A stretch of DNA of 64,000 nt, taken from JAEUMY01 sp033764435. GTDB taxonomy: Bacteria; Pseudomonadota; Gammaproteobacteria; Burkholderiales; Usitatibacteraceae. Every line of letters starts with the position of its first letter. The stretch's first letter is position 1. Where the stretch lies: positions 248,001 to 312,000 of the forward strand of contig JANRIX010000033.1 in assembly GCA_033764435.1 (NCBI GenBank), given 5' to 3'. A program made the position numbers and the translations under genes. Positions 8,353 to 17,628 of this stretch are shown here, piece after piece. The notes under the pieces were generated by a model that saw only the letters and a program-made list of their open reading frames with translations, did not search any database and was not told the DNA's origin.

Positions 8353-9495
8353 CTACTTCACGATCTCGAGATGATCCAGTCCGGCGGCGAGATCGTCACC
8401 CTTCTTGGCGGTCTTGGATTCCAGCTTGATCTTGAGGCGCAGGTCGTTGACCGAGTCGGCATTGCGGAGCGCATCCTCGTAGGCGATGTAGCCTTCCTCG
8501 TAGAGATCGAACAATGCCTGGTCGAAGGTCTGCATGCCGAGTTCCTTGGAGCGCTTCATCACGTCCTTGATCTCGTGCACCTCGCCCTTGAAGATCAGGT
8601 CCTGCACCAGCGGGGTGTTCAGCAGGATTTCGATGGCGGCCACGCGTCCCTTGCCTTCCTTCTTCGGAATCAGGCGCTGGGAGATGAATGACTTCAGGTT
8701 CAGCGACAAGTCCATCAAGAGCTGGCTGCGCCGCTCTTCCGGGAAGAAGTTGATGATGCGGTCCAGGGCCTGGTTGGTGGAGTTGGCGTGCAGCGTGGAC
8801 ATGCACAGGTGGCCGGTTTCAGCGAACGCGATGGCGTAGTCCATGGTCTCGCGGTCGCGGATTTCACCGATCAGGATCACGTCCGGCGCTTGACGCAGCG
8901 TGTTCTTCAACGCGTTGAACCAGTTGTCCGTGTCCACGCCCACCTCGCGCTGCGTGATCACGCAGTTCTTGTGGTCATGCACATATTCCACCGGGTCTTC
9001 GATGGTGATGATGTGGCCGTAGCTGTTCTCGTTGCGGTAGCCGATCATGGCGGCCAGCGTGGTCGACTTGCCCGAGCCCGTGCCGCCCACGAGGATGACC
9101 AGGCCGCGCTTGGTCATGGCCACGTCCTTCAGCACGACGGGAAGGTTGAGATCCTCCATCTTCGGGATCGTCGTGGTGATCGTCCGCAGCACGAGGCCGC
9201 AGCGGCCCTGCTGCACGAACGCGTTGACGCGGAAGCGACCGATGCCCGCGGGCGAGATGGCGAAATTGCATTCCTTGGTCGCTTCGAACTCGGCCGCCTG
9301 TTTGTCGGTCATGATCGAGCGAGAGATCTCGGCGGTGTGCACCGGCGACAGGCTTGACGATGACACCGGTGTCATCTTGCCGTCGATTTTCATCGCCGGC
9401 GGAAAACCCGCGGTGATGAACAGGTCCGATGCCTTCTTGGCGATCATCGCCCGCAGAAGGTCGTGGACAAACTTGAGTGCTGCTTCGCGTTCCAT
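8353..9495 (-). CDS. pilU: Type IV pilus retraction ATPase PilU
   Basis: Hexameric cytoplasmic ATPase, PilT paralogue, that assists pilus retraction. The 380-aa protein has the PAS-like N-terminal region of the family (KKASDLFITAGFPPAMKIDGKM), Walker A GGTGSGKST, the Asp-box (VILIGEIRDRETM) and the His-box (GHLCMSTLHANS). Length and C-terminal extension fit PilU better than PilT. It follows pilT on the same strand with a 78-bp gap. Confidence 0.92.
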   Translation of the reverse strand: MEREAALKFVHDLLRAMIAKKASDLFITAGFPPAMKIDGKMTPVSSSSLSPVHTAEISRSIMTDKQAAEFEATKECNFAISPAGIGRFRVNAFVQQGRCGLVLRTITTTIPKMEDLNLPVVLKDVAMTKRGLVILVGGTGSGKSTTLAAMIGYRNENSYGHIITIEDPVEYVHDHKNCVITQREVGVDTDNWFNALKNTLRQAPDVILIGEIRDRETMDYAIAFAETGHLCMSTLHANSTNQALDRIINFFPEERRSQLLMDLSLNLKSFISQRLIPKKEGKGRVAAIEILLNTPLVQDLIFKGEVHEIKDVMKRSKELGMQTFDQALFDLYEEGYIAYEDALRNADSVNDLRLKIKLESKTAKKGDDLAAGLDHLEIVK

Positions 9496-9573
9496 GTGCT
9501 GCTCCTCGCATCCGCCGGTCGCAACGGGCGATCGGCAACGGTTCGTGAGTGTTCAACAGGTGCCGTGCGGCGA

Positions 9574-10620
9574 TCAACCGCCGACGAAGACATCCTTGTT
9601 GGCGGCCTTGTTTCGAGCTTCGGTCACGGAAATCTTGCCTGCCTTGATGAGCTCCATCAGGCATTGATCCATGGTCTGCATGCCCACGTTCTGGCCGGTC
9701 TGGATGGCCGAATACATCTGCGCCACCTTGGCTTCGCGGATCAGGTTGCGGATGGCTGGCGTGCCGATCATGATTTCGTGCGCCGCCACACGACCCTGCC
9801 CATCCTTGGTCTTGCACAGCGTCTGCGAGATCACCGCGCGCAACGATTCGGACAACATGGCGCGAATCATTTCCTTTTCCGCCGCGGGGAACACGTCGAT
9901 GATGCGGTCCACGGTTTTCGCGGCCGATGACGTGTGCAGCGTGCCAAACACCAGGTGGCCGGTTTCCGCAGCGGTCATGGCGAGGCGAATGGTTTCCAGG
10001 TCGCGCATTTCGCCCACCAGGATGATGTCCGGGTCTTCCCGAAGCGCCGAGCGCAGTGCGTTGGAGAAGGACAGCGTGTGCGGGCCCACCTCGCGCTGGT
10101 TCATCAGGCACTTCTTCGATTCATGCACGAACTCGATCGGGTCTTCCACCGTGAGGATGTGTCCGTACTCCTCTTCGTTCACGTGGTTGACCATTGCCGC
10201 CAGGGTGGTCGACTTGCCCGATCCGGTCGGACCGGTCACCAGCACCAGTCCGCGCGGCTGGTTCGCGATTTCCGCAAAAATCTTCGGCGCCTTCAGATCC
10301 TCCAGGGTCAGCACCTTGGACGGAATGGTCCGCATCACCGACGCCGCGCCGCGCTGGGTCACGAAGGCATTGACGCGGAATCGGGCGAGGTTGGGAATCT
10401 CGAACGAGAAGTCGCACTCGAGATTTTCTTCATAGATCTTGCGCTGGCCGTCGTTCATGATGTCGTACACCATGCCGTGCACGTCCTCGTGCGACAGCGC
10501 CGGCACGTTGATGCGGCGGACGTCGCCGTGAACGCGGATCATGGGCGGCAGGCCGGCGGACAGGTGCAGGTCGGATGCCTTGTTCTTCACGCCGAAGGCC
10601 AGGAGTTCTGCGATTTCCAT
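9574..10620 (-). CDS. pilT: Type IV pilus retraction ATPase PilT
   Basis: Main pilus retraction motor, needed for twitching motility and usually for DNA uptake. 348 aa; N-terminus MEIAELLAFGVKNKASDLHLSAGLPPMIR is typical. Walker A GPTGSGKST, Asp-box LVGEMRDLETI, His-box GHLVFGTLHTSSA and the AIRNLIREAK segment of the PilT C-terminal domain are all present. First gene of the pilT-pilU unit and divergent from yggS, with 78 bp between the two start codons. Confidence 0.95.
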   Translation of the reverse strand: MEIAELLAFGVKNKASDLHLSAGLPPMIRVHGDVRRINVPALSHEDVHGMVYDIMNDGQRKIYEENLECDFSFEIPNLARFRVNAFVTQRGAASVMRTIPSKVLTLEDLKAPKIFAEIANQPRGLVLVTGPTGSGKSTTLAAMVNHVNEEEYGHILTVEDPIEFVHESKKCLMNQREVGPHTLSFSNALRSALREDPDIILVGEMRDLETIRLAMTAAETGHLVFGTLHTSSAAKTVDRIIDVFPAAEKEMIRAMLSESLRAVISQTLCKTKDGQGRVAAHEIMIGTPAIRNLIREAKVAQMYSAIQTGQNVGMQTMDQCLMELIKAGKISVTEARNKAANKDVFVGG

Positions 10621-10698
10621 TTATACTTTTTCCGTTGGTGGTTGAGTGTCGCGCCACGACCCCAGCGCCCAGTTTTCCCCTCTGAATTCCGGCCGATT

Positions 10699-11412
10699 AT
10701 GTCCCCAATCAACGCCAAGTTGCAAGCCGTGAGAGCGCGCATCGAGGCCGCGTCCCATGCCACGAATGCGGGGTCTTCCGGCAAGCGGCCGGTGACCTTG
10801 ATCGCGGTGTCCAAGACCCAGCCGGCCGTGTTGGTCCGCGAGGCGTTCGCGGCCGGCCAGTGCGTGTTTGGCGAGAACTATGTGCAGGAGGCCGTGGTCA
10901 AGCAGGCCGAGCTGGCGGACCTTGCCATCGAGTGGCACTTCATTGGACCGATCCAGAGCAACAAGACGCGGCTGATCGCCGGTCACTTTGCCTGGGTACA
11001 CGGTGTAGATCGAGTGAAGGTGGCCGAGATGCTGTCTCGCCATCGCGGCGACCTGCAGCCGAATGTCCCGCTGAATGTCCTGGTCCAGGTGAATGTGAGC
11101 GGCGAGGCGACCAAGAGTGGTGTCGCGCCGACCGAGGCTCCCGAGCTGGTGCGCACCCTGTCGGGCCTTGCGAATATTCGCGTGCGTGGTCTAATGACCC
11201 TCATCGAGAACGTCACCGATCCGGCAGTGCAGCGCGCACAGTTCCGAGCCATGCGCGAATTGTTCGACCGCATCCGTGCCGACGGCTTTGAACTGGACAC
11301 CCTTTCCATGGGCATGACGCAGGACTTTGAAGTGGCCATCGCGGAAGGCGCCACGATGGTGCGCATCGGCACAGCGCTCTTCGGTGCGCGCAAGCCAAAG
11401 GATAGTGCATGA
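10699..11412 (+). CDS. yggS: PLP homeostasis protein, YggS/PROSC family
   Basis: Pyridoxal-phosphate binding protein that buffers PLP and affects amino-acid metabolism. About 237 aa. The PLP lysine is in VTLIAVSKTQPA; further family motifs are FGENYVQEA, WHFIGPIQSNKTRLIA and the phosphate-binding LSMGMTQDFEVAI. The ATG at 10699 is chosen because the conserved region begins just after it. The stop overlaps the proC start (ATGA). The yggS-proC-yggT order is widespread in proteobacteria. One palindrome copy encodes ANIR in the middle of the gene. Confidence 0.92.
   Translation: MSPINAKLQAVRARIEAASHATNAGSSGKRPVTLIAVSKTQPAVLVREAFAAGQCVFGENYVQEAVVKQAELADLAIEWHFIGPIQSNKTRLIAGHFAWVHGVDRVKVAEMLSRHRGDLQPNVPLNVLVQVNVSGEATKSGVAPTEAPELVRTLSGLANIRVRGLMTLIENVTDPAVQRAQFRAMRELFDRIRADGFELDTLSMGMTQDFEVAIAEGATMVRIGTALFGARKPKDSA
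11170..11181. repeat. GCGAATATTCGC palindrome, copy 5 (in yggS)
   Basis: Perfect copy inside yggS, read as Ala-Asn-Ile-Arg just before the conserved RGLMTL segment. Confidence 0.95.
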
Positions 11413-12251
11413 GAGTTGCCTTCATCGGTGGCGGAAACATGGCGACGGCAATTGTCGGCGGTCTCATTGCGAAGGGTCGTGCTGCCACTGAGTTCATCGT
11501 CGTCGACCCGAGCGATGCCCAGCGCGCGGCACTGCACGAGCGTTTTGGTGTCACCACATTGCCGGTCGTCGATGACAGCGTGCGCCTGGCTGATCTCATC
11601 GTGATGGCGGTGAAGCCGCAGCAGATGCGTGACGCCGCACGGGCGCTGCAGCCCTTGCCAGCGGACGCTACGGTCATGACCATCGCCGCCGGCATCCGCC
11701 TCGCGGACCTGTCACGCTGGCTGGGCGGGCACGAGCGCCTCATCCGGGCAATGCCCAACACGCCAGCACTGATTCATCAGGGCATCACCGGCCTCTATGC
11801 GCCGGCTGTCGTGCCCGCCGTCGCGCGCGATGCGGCGGACGCGCTGCTCGCCGCCGTCGGTCAGACGTTGTGGCTCAAGGACGAGTCGCTGCTGGATGCG
11901 GTCACCGCAGTGTCGGGCAGTGGTCCGGCGTATGTCTTCTACGCCATCGAGGCGGTGCAGGCGGCGGCGGAGAAGCTGGGCTTCAGCGCGGACGAGGCGC
12001 GCGCACTGACGCTGCAGACCTTCATCGGCGCCGCCGCGCTTGCCGCGCAATCGGACGAGTCGCCGATGGTCCTGCGTCAGCGGGTCACGTCGAAGGGGGG
12101 TACCACCGAACGCGCGCTGTCCAGCCTGGAGGCCGCCGGCGTCAAGGCGCAGCTCATGACCGCTGTCGAGGCGGCCTGCGCCCGATCGCGCGAATTGGGC
12201 GATGATCTGGGCCGTGACAATGCGACATCATCGGCGCCAAGCCCGTCTTGA
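11409..12251 (+). CDS. proC: Pyrroline-5-carboxylate reductase
   Basis: Last step of proline synthesis: reduces pyrroline-5-carboxylate to proline with NAD(P)H. The 280-aa protein begins with the Rossmann motif FIGGGNMATAIVGGLIAKG, carries RAMPNTPALI and the dimerisation/substrate motif VSGSGPAYVFYAIEA, and the C-terminal RQRVTSKGGTTERALSSL signature. Translationally coupled to yggS through an ATGA overlap. The glutamyl-phosphate reductase gene proA is encoded about 8 kb away on the opposite strand. Confidence 0.95.
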   Translation: MRVAFIGGGNMATAIVGGLIAKGRAATEFIVVDPSDAQRAALHERFGVTTLPVVDDSVRLADLIVMAVKPQQMRDAARALQPLPADATVMTIAAGIRLADLSRWLGGHERLIRAMPNTPALIHQGITGLYAPAVVPAVARDAADALLAAVGQTLWLKDESLLDAVTAVSGSGPAYVFYAIEAVQAAAEKLGFSADEARALTLQTFIGAAALAAQSDESPMVLRQRVTSKGGTTERALSSLEAAGVKAQLMTAVEAACARSRELGDDLGRDNATSSAPSPS

Positions 12252-12266
12252 CCGGAGACTTCAACC

Positions 12267-12854
12267 TTGCTGAGCCAGGCCCTCATTTTCCTGCTGGAAA
12301 CCGCGTTCAACCTGCTGGTGCTCGCCGCGTTGTTGCGCTTCTTCATGCAGCTGTTTCGCGCGCCGTTCCGCAATCCGGTGGCCCAGTTCGTGGTCGCACT
12401 GACCGATTTCGCGGTGAAGCCGCTGCGCCGGGTCATTCCCGGTCTGGGCGGCCTCGATCTCGCCTCGCTCTTCTTTGCCTGGCTGGCCGAACTCATCCTC
12501 CTCGTGCTGGTGTTCGCCATCCGCTATCAGGCGTTGCCGGATGCGGCCGCGTTGCCGGCGCTGCTGACCCTGTCTTTGATCGCCTTGTTGCGCCTCACGG
12601 TCTATCTCCTCATTGGTGTGGTGCTGGTTCAGGCGATCCTGTCCTGGGTCAGCCCCTATCACCCGATGATGCCGCTCTTCTCCACACTGACCCAGCCGTT
12701 CCTGGCGCCCATCCGCCGGGTCGTCCCACTGGTGGGCGGAGTGGATCTCTCGCCGCTGGTCCTGCTTGTGGTCTGCCAGCTCATCCTGATGCTGCCCATC
12801 GCCTGGCTGGAGCTGGAGGTGGTGAGGCTGTTCCAGGGGCGCATCACGGGTTAA
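12267..12854 (+). CDS. yggT: YggT family membrane protein
   Basis: Integral membrane protein of 195 aa with two tandem YGGT repeats, each with hydrophobic helices and a conserved P-hhP/R region (KPLRRVIPGLGGLDLASL and APIRRVVPLVGGVDLSPL). Function unresolved; it is encoded next to yggS-proC in many proteobacteria and linked by some to osmotic tolerance. Translation appears to start at TTG (12267), preceded by GGAG at good spacing, because the conserved N-terminus begins there and no suitable ATG exists. Confidence 0.88.
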   Translation: MLSQALIFLLETAFNLLVLAALLRFFMQLFRAPFRNPVAQFVVALTDFAVKPLRRVIPGLGGLDLASLFFAWLAELILLVLVFAIRYQALPDAAALPALLTLSLIALLRLTVYLLIGVVLVQAILSWVSPYHPMMPLFSTLTQPFLAPIRRVVPLVGGVDLSPLVLLVVCQLILMLPIAWLELEVVRLFQGRITG

Positions 12855-12958
12855 ACTAGCTGCCCAGCCAGTCTCCAGACAGCGTCCCGCCGCAGAGGGC
12901 GCGTACCAGAACAGGGGAGTTCCTTTCCATGCCAGCAGTCCGCAACGCCGGGTGATCC

Positions 12959-14899
12959 GTGGATTTCGACGCATTTGCCACCCCGCGATTCGAAGCCGAG
13001 GTTGTCCGCTACAACAAGTGGCGCGAAGACCTGGCCAAGTCCGTCCAGGCGTATCACGACTGGCTGGAAAAGACCAAGCAGCTCGACGTCAACCAGTCGA
13101 TCCGCTTCTATGACCTGCTGGAGAACCTGAACCGCGGCCGCCTGCTGCTCGCGTTTCTGGCGGAGTTCTCGCGCGGCAAGTCCGAGCTCATCAACGCCCT
13201 GTTCTTTTCCTCGTTCAAGGAGCGGCTCCTGCCCTCGAACGTGGGCCGCACGACGATGTGCCCCACGGAAATTTTCCACGACCCCAATGAGGAGCCGTAC
13301 CTCAAGCTGCTGTCGGTCGAGACACGCTACCGGGATGAGTCCATCTCCCAGCTCAAGAACATGCCGGTGGAGTGGAGCCGCATCCGCCTCAACGTGGATT
13401 CACCGTCGCAGATGCGGGAAGCGCTGAAGGCGCTGGCCGACACCAAGCGGGTGTATTCGCTGGACGCGCGCATGATGGGGTTGATCCCCATGTTCGACGA
13501 CACCGGCAACGCGCCGGCCGAGGACGAGATCGTGGAAGTGCCGGCCTGGCGCTACGCCATGATCAATTACCCGCACCCGCTGCTCACCAACGGTCTCGCG
13601 GTGCTGGACACGCCGGGTTTGAACGCACTGGGCCTTGAGCCGGAACTGACGCTGCAGACCGTGCCCAATGCGCACGCCATCCTGTTCCTGCTCTCCATTG
13701 ACACCGGTGTCACCAAGTCCGACCTGGAAATCTGGGAGCGCTACGTCAAGGCGGGTCTGCCGGCCAAGATCGCCGTGCTGAACAAGATCGATCTGCTGTG
13801 GGACGAACTCAAGACGCCGCAGGAGATCGAAGCCGCCAAGATGCGGATGATCGAGTCCACGGCGGAAACGCTGGGGCTCGAGCCGGACAAGGTCTTCGCC
13901 CTGTCAGCGCAGAAGGCATTGCTGGGCCGCATCCGTGACGAGCATGATCTCGTGCACCGTTCGGGCATCGAGACGCTGGAGCGCTATCTCGCCGAGGAGA
14001 TCATTCCGATCAAGCGCCAGTTGCTCGCCAAGGCGGTGACCAACGAGCTCGGCACCATGATGGCCGCATCAAAGGTCACGCTCTCGCAGAAGCTTTCGGC
14101 CAACCAGCACGCCATCAGCGAGCTTGCCAGCGTGCAGGGCAAGAGCCGCGATCTGGTCATGAAGCTCTGGGCCGCGATCAGCGAGGAGAAAGAGGCCTAC
14201 AACGCCGCGCTGGCCGAGTACAAGGTCAACAAGCAGCAGTTCAACCAGCGGCGCATCGCCCTGCTGGACATGCTGAATCCCATGAAGATGGACGCGCTCT
14301 GCGCCAAGTCGCGCCAGGGCATGGATGAAAGCTGGACCACGGTGACGCTGATCCGCGCCATGCGCGAGCTGATCCGCATGATGAACGAGGAATTTGACCG
14401 CGTGAGCACCGCGGGCGAGGACGTGAAGAAGATGATGGCGGCGGTGTACAACACCTTTCACGTCAAATTCAAGTTCAAGCAAATGGAGTTCCCGCCGCTG
14501 GATTTCGACGGCCCGCGTGCGCGTTTGCAGCGGCTGGTCGATGAAACCGACAAGTTCTGCAACGATCCGATCAATATCGTCGGTCTGGAAAAGCGCTTCA
14601 TGATCGGCCGCTTCTATGCCCGCCTCGTCGAGGCCGCGCGTCTGTCCTTCGGTCAGGCGCGCAGCGAGACCGAGCGCTGGCTGATCCAGGTGCCCCAGCC
14701 GCTGGAGCACCAGATCCAGGCGCACAAGGAGCAGATCCAGGCCCGGCTCGATTCACTGCAGAAGGTGAATGACCGCAAGGGCACCATCGATGCCGAGATG
14801 GCCAAGATGAACGCCATGCGGGCCGAGCTGATGACCCAGTTCGGGATGATCAATGGCCTGATGGCCAAGGTGAAGGACATCGGCCCCGGCGGGGCGTAA
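12959..14899 (+). CDS. Dynamin-like GTPase
   Basis: Large GTPase (646 aa) of the bacterial dynamin superfamily. G1 is the variant AEFSRGKSELINA, in which the usual first Gly is Ala. G2 threonines lie in NVGRTTMCPTEI, G3 is VLDTPGLNALG, and G4 is VLNKIDLLWD. The region after residue 330 is helical with coiled-coil character (KVTLSQKLSANQHAISELASVQ; later QAHKEQIQARLD), as expected for the stalk. The start is a GTG 105 bp after yggT. Bacterial dynamins remodel or protect membranes; the specific role here is unknown. Confidence 0.85.
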   Translation: MDFDAFATPRFEAEVVRYNKWREDLAKSVQAYHDWLEKTKQLDVNQSIRFYDLLENLNRGRLLLAFLAEFSRGKSELINALFFSSFKERLLPSNVGRTTMCPTEIFHDPNEEPYLKLLSVETRYRDESISQLKNMPVEWSRIRLNVDSPSQMREALKALADTKRVYSLDARMMGLIPMFDDTGNAPAEDEIVEVPAWRYAMINYPHPLLTNGLAVLDTPGLNALGLEPELTLQTVPNAHAILFLLSIDTGVTKSDLEIWERYVKAGLPAKIAVLNKIDLLWDELKTPQEIEAAKMRMIESTAETLGLEPDKVFALSAQKALLGRIRDEHDLVHRSGIETLERYLAEEIIPIKRQLLAKAVTNELGTMMAASKVTLSQKLSANQHAISELASVQGKSRDLVMKLWAAISEEKEAYNAALAEYKVNKQQFNQRRIALLDMLNPMKMDALCAKSRQGMDESWTTVTLIRAMRELIRMMNEEFDRVSTAGEDVKKMMAAVYNTFHVKFKFKQMEFPPLDFDGPRARLQRLVDETDKFCNDPINIVGLEKRFMIGRFYARLVEAARLSFGQARSETERWLIQVPQPLEHQIQAHKEQIQARLDSLQKVNDRKGTIDAEMAKMNAMRAELMTQFGMINGLMAKVKDIGPGGA

Positions 14900-15029
14900 A
14901 GCTACTGCGCGGGGCACTCTGTCAACTCTGATGCTCGCTGTACTTGATGTACAGCTGCGCTTCTCGTTGCCAGCCTGCTCCCGCTCGCTACGCTTTCCGC
15001 CCCACCGGACTCACCTATTCGGTGCTGCT

Positions 15030-15041
15030 GCGAATATTCGC
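15030..15041. repeat. GCGAATATTCGC palindrome, copy 6
   Basis: Perfect copy in the 155-bp gap between the convergent dynamin-like gene and rng. The same gap holds a 7-bp inverted repeat GCTGTAC / GTACAGC (14937-14955). Confidence 0.95.
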
Positions 15042-15054
15042 GGTGACCGGCTTC

Positions 15055-16515
15055 TCAAACGAGCACGACGTCAAACTGCTCCTGCGTGTACGCGGTTTCC
15101 ACTTGCAGCAGGATGGGCTTCTTGATGAAGTCCTCCAGCATGGTGAGGCCCTGCGCCTCCTCGTCGAGGAACCGGTCGATCACGGACTGTGACGCGAGGA
15201 TGCGGAACTCCTTGGCGTCGAACTGGCGGGCGGAGCGCAGGATTTCGCGCAGCACTTCATAGCACACGGTTTGCGCGGTCTTGAGTTCGCCGCGGCCGGC
15301 GCAGGTGGCGCAGGGTTCGCACAGCACATGGGCCAGGCTCTCGCGCGTGCGCTTGCGGGTCATCTCGACCAGGCCCAGTTGGGTGAAGCCATTCACCGTG
15401 ATGCGGGTACGGTCACGTGCCAGCGCCTTCTTGAACTCGGCCAGCACGGCGTTGCGGTGCTCCTCGGTGTCCATGTCGATGAAGTCGACGATGATGATGC
15501 CGCCCAGGTTGCGCAGTCGAAGTTGGCGCGCAATGGCCTGCGCCGCCTCGAGATTGGTCTTGAAAATGGTGTCGTCGAAGCTGCGACCACTCACGAAGGC
15601 GCCCGTGTTCACGTCCACCGTGGTCAGCGCCTCGGTCTGGTCGATGATGACGTAGCCGCCACTCTTCAGATCCACGCGCTTGCCCAGCGCCTTCTCCACC
15701 TCGTCCTCCGCACCGAAGAGGTCGAAGAGCGGCCGTTCGCCGGTGTAGTGCTCGATGATGGGTAGCGCGCGCGGCGTGTATCGTTGCGCGAACTCGATCA
15801 TGCGCTGATGCGTTTCGCGCGAGTCCACGATGATGCGTTCCGTCGTCTCCGTCACCAGGTCGCGCAGCACGCGCGTCGGCAGATCAAGGTCGCGATACAG
15901 CACCGTCTGCGGCGCCGCTGTCTTGGCCGCCTCGGCAATGCCGCGCCACAGTGTCACCAGATACTGGATGTCGGCCAGCAGCTCCTCGTCCGTGGCCGTT
16001 TCGGCGACTGTGCGCACGATGAATCCGCCCGCCTCGCCGTCACCATAGGACTGATGCAGCAGGCTGTGCACTTTTTCGCGCAGTTGCTCGCGCTCGGCCT
16101 CGTCCTCGATGCGCTGCGAGATGCCGATGTGCGCATCCCCGGGCAGATAGACCAGGAGCCGCCCCGCGATGCTGACTTGCGTGGACAGGCGCGCACCCTT
16201 GCTGCCGATGGGGTCCTTGATCACCTGCACCAGCAGGGTCTGGCCTTCGTTCAGGATTTTCTCGATGGGTTTCTGCTCGCCCTTCTGCGGCGACCAGATG
16301 TCGGCCACGTGGAGAAAGGCGGCACGGGCGAGGCCGATCTCGATGAACGCCGACTGCATGCCCGGCAGCACGCGCGCCACCCGGCCCTGGTAGATGTTGC
16401 CGACCAGGCCGCGGCTGGTGCTGCGCTCGATGTGCAGCTCTTGCGTGGCGCCCTGTTCCATGATGGCCACGCGCGCTTCCTGCGGCGTGACGTTGATGAG
16501 GATCTGTTCGTTCAT
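15055..16515 (-). CDS. rng: Ribonuclease G
   Basis: Endoribonuclease that matures the 5' end of 16S rRNA and degrades mRNAs. About 486 aa. An S1-type RNA-binding domain follows the N-terminus (GNIYQGRVARVLPGMQSAFIEIG). The catalytic metal aspartates lie in TTVDVNTGAF and IIIVDFIDMD, and the zinc-link is CEPCATCAGRG. The ATG at 16515 (MNEQILINV) is preferred; the frame is open slightly further. It overlaps the maf stop by four bases and ends the long operon. Confidence 0.93.
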   Translation of the reverse strand: MNEQILINVTPQEARVAIMEQGATQELHIERSTSRGLVGNIYQGRVARVLPGMQSAFIEIGLARAAFLHVADIWSPQKGEQKPIEKILNEGQTLLVQVIKDPIGSKGARLSTQVSIAGRLLVYLPGDAHIGISQRIEDEAEREQLREKVHSLLHQSYGDGEAGGFIVRTVAETATDEELLADIQYLVTLWRGIAEAAKTAAPQTVLYRDLDLPTRVLRDLVTETTERIIVDSRETHQRMIEFAQRYTPRALPIIEHYTGERPLFDLFGAEDEVEKALGKRVDLKSGGYVIIDQTEALTTVDVNTGAFVSGRSFDDTIFKTNLEAAQAIARQLRLRNLGGIIIVDFIDMDTEEHRNAVLAEFKKALARDRTRITVNGFTQLGLVEMTRKRTRESLAHVLCEPCATCAGRGELKTAQTVCYEVLREILRSARQFDAKEFRILASQSVIDRFLDEEAQGLTMLEDFIKKPILLQVETAYTQEQFDVVLV

Positions 16516-17114
16516 GAGGGATCGAATTCTCTGAGGAGGCTCCACGTCTCCGCCAGCGGCAGGCCGATCACGCTGGAGAAGCTACCGGAAAGATGCGAGA
16601 CGAACACCGCCGCCTTGCCTTGCAGACCATAGGCGCCGGCCTTGTCCAGCGGCTCGCCGGTGGCGACATAGGCGCGGATTTCGGCATCGGTGAGCGTGCG
16701 GAAGGTGACGTCGCTGGTCGACAGGATTTCCTTCATCTCGCGTCCGTCGCTCACGGCCACCGCCGTCAGCACCTGGTGAACCTTGCCGGAAAAGCGTTGC
16801 AGCATGCGCACGGCATCGGCCGCATCGACGGGTTTGGCAAAGATCTCGCCATCCAGCGTCACCGTGGTATCGGCGGCCAGCACCAGTCGCTGGGGCAGGC
16901 GACGCGACTGCATGATGCGGCACGCCGCCTCGGCCTTGATCCGCGCGATGCGCTGCACGTAGTCCACCGGGTTCTCGTTGGGCAGCGGCGACTCGTCCAC
17001 GTCGCGCCGATCCAGCGGAAATTCCCGCAGCGGCAGGAGCTCGAACGGCACGCCGATCTGGCGCAGGAGTTCCTTGCGGCGCGGGCTTTTGGAGGCGAGA
17101 TAGATGATCTTCAT
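16512..17114 (-). CDS. maf: Maf-family nucleotide pyrophosphatase
   Basis: Hydrolyses non-canonical nucleoside triphosphates, a house-cleaning role. 200 aa with the family N-terminus IYLASKSPRRKELLRQIG, the catalytic region VLAADTTVTLDGEIFAKP and the terminal GLPLAETWSLL. The SKSPRR phosphate-binding motif and the acidic loop residues are intact. It sits between rlmH (19 bp upstream) and rng (4-bp overlap), an order seen in many Betaproteobacteria. Confidence 0.93.
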   Translation of the reverse strand: MKIIYLASKSPRRKELLRQIGVPFELLPLREFPLDRRDVDESPLPNENPVDYVQRIARIKAEAACRIMQSRRLPQRLVLAADTTVTLDGEIFAKPVDAADAVRMLQRFSGKVHQVLTAVAVSDGREMKEILSTSDVTFRTLTDAEIRAYVATGEPLDKAGAYGLQGKAAVFVSHLSGSFSSVIGLPLAETWSLLREFDPS

Positions 17115-17133
17115 GGGCAGCGGGTGATTCTAC

Positions 17134-17601
17134 TCACTCGCGATGATAGGGATGGTTCTTGAGCAAGGACCATGCCCGATAGAGCTGTTCGGCCAGCAGC
17201 ACGCGCACCATGCCGTGCGGCAGGGTCAGCTTCGACAGTGCGAATATTCGCGTGGCCGATTGCTTCAACTGTGGTGCCAGCCCGTCGGCGCTGCCAATGA
17301 TGAAACACGGGTTCGCGCCGTCCGCCATCCACCCGGCGAGCGCTTCCGACAATTGCTTCGTGGTCAGCAGCTCACCGCGTTCGTCCAGCACGATGCGCGT
17401 GGCCTGTTTCGGCAGCGCGGCCTCGATGCGCACCCGCTCCGCTTCCAGCACCTTTTCCGTCGTCTTGTTGGCGCGGTCCTCGGGCTTCAGCTCGACCAGT
17501 TCAATGCGCGCCTCCGGCGGCATGCGCTTCGAGTACTCGTCGAATCCGGACTGCACCCAGCCCGGCATCTTGTGCCCGAGGGCGATGAGGGTGAGCTTCA
17601 T
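17134..17601 (-). CDS. rlmH: 23S rRNA pseudouridine-1915 N3-methyltransferase RlmH
   Basis: SPOUT methyltransferase acting on the 70S ribosome. 155 aa, the usual size. The trefoil-knot SAM pocket is FIIGSADGLAP (most relatives have IGGADG; here Ser replaces the second Gly), and the conserved C-terminus is YRAWSLLKNHPYHRE. Located between rsfS and maf, as in many proteobacteria. A palindrome copy encodes RIFA immediately before the conserved LSKLTLPHGMVRVLL segment. Confidence 0.93.
   Translation of the reverse strand: MKLTLIALGHKMPGWVQSGFDEYSKRMPPEARIELVELKPEDRANKTTEKVLEAERVRIEAALPKQATRIVLDERGELLTTKQLSEALAGWMADGANPCFIIGSADGLAPQLKQSATRIFALSKLTLPHGMVRVLLAEQLYRAWSLLKNHPYHRE
17240..17251. repeat. 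GCGAATATTCGC palindrome, copy 7 (in rlmH)
   Basis: Perfect copy inside rlmH, read as Arg-Ile-Phe-Ala. Confidence 0.95.
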
Positions 17602-17628
17602 GATGCGGCGATCAGGCGGGCCGCGCGG

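Noticed and set aside
9934..10698. Long open frames opposite pilT and many other genes
   Set aside because: They are reflections of GC-rich codons in the real gene on the other strand, with Arg/His/Ala-rich composition and no family character.
14937..14955. GCTGTAC/GTACAGC inverted repeat as a terminator for the dynamin-like gene or rng
   Set aside because: The stem is only 7 bp and no T-run follows; may be chance.
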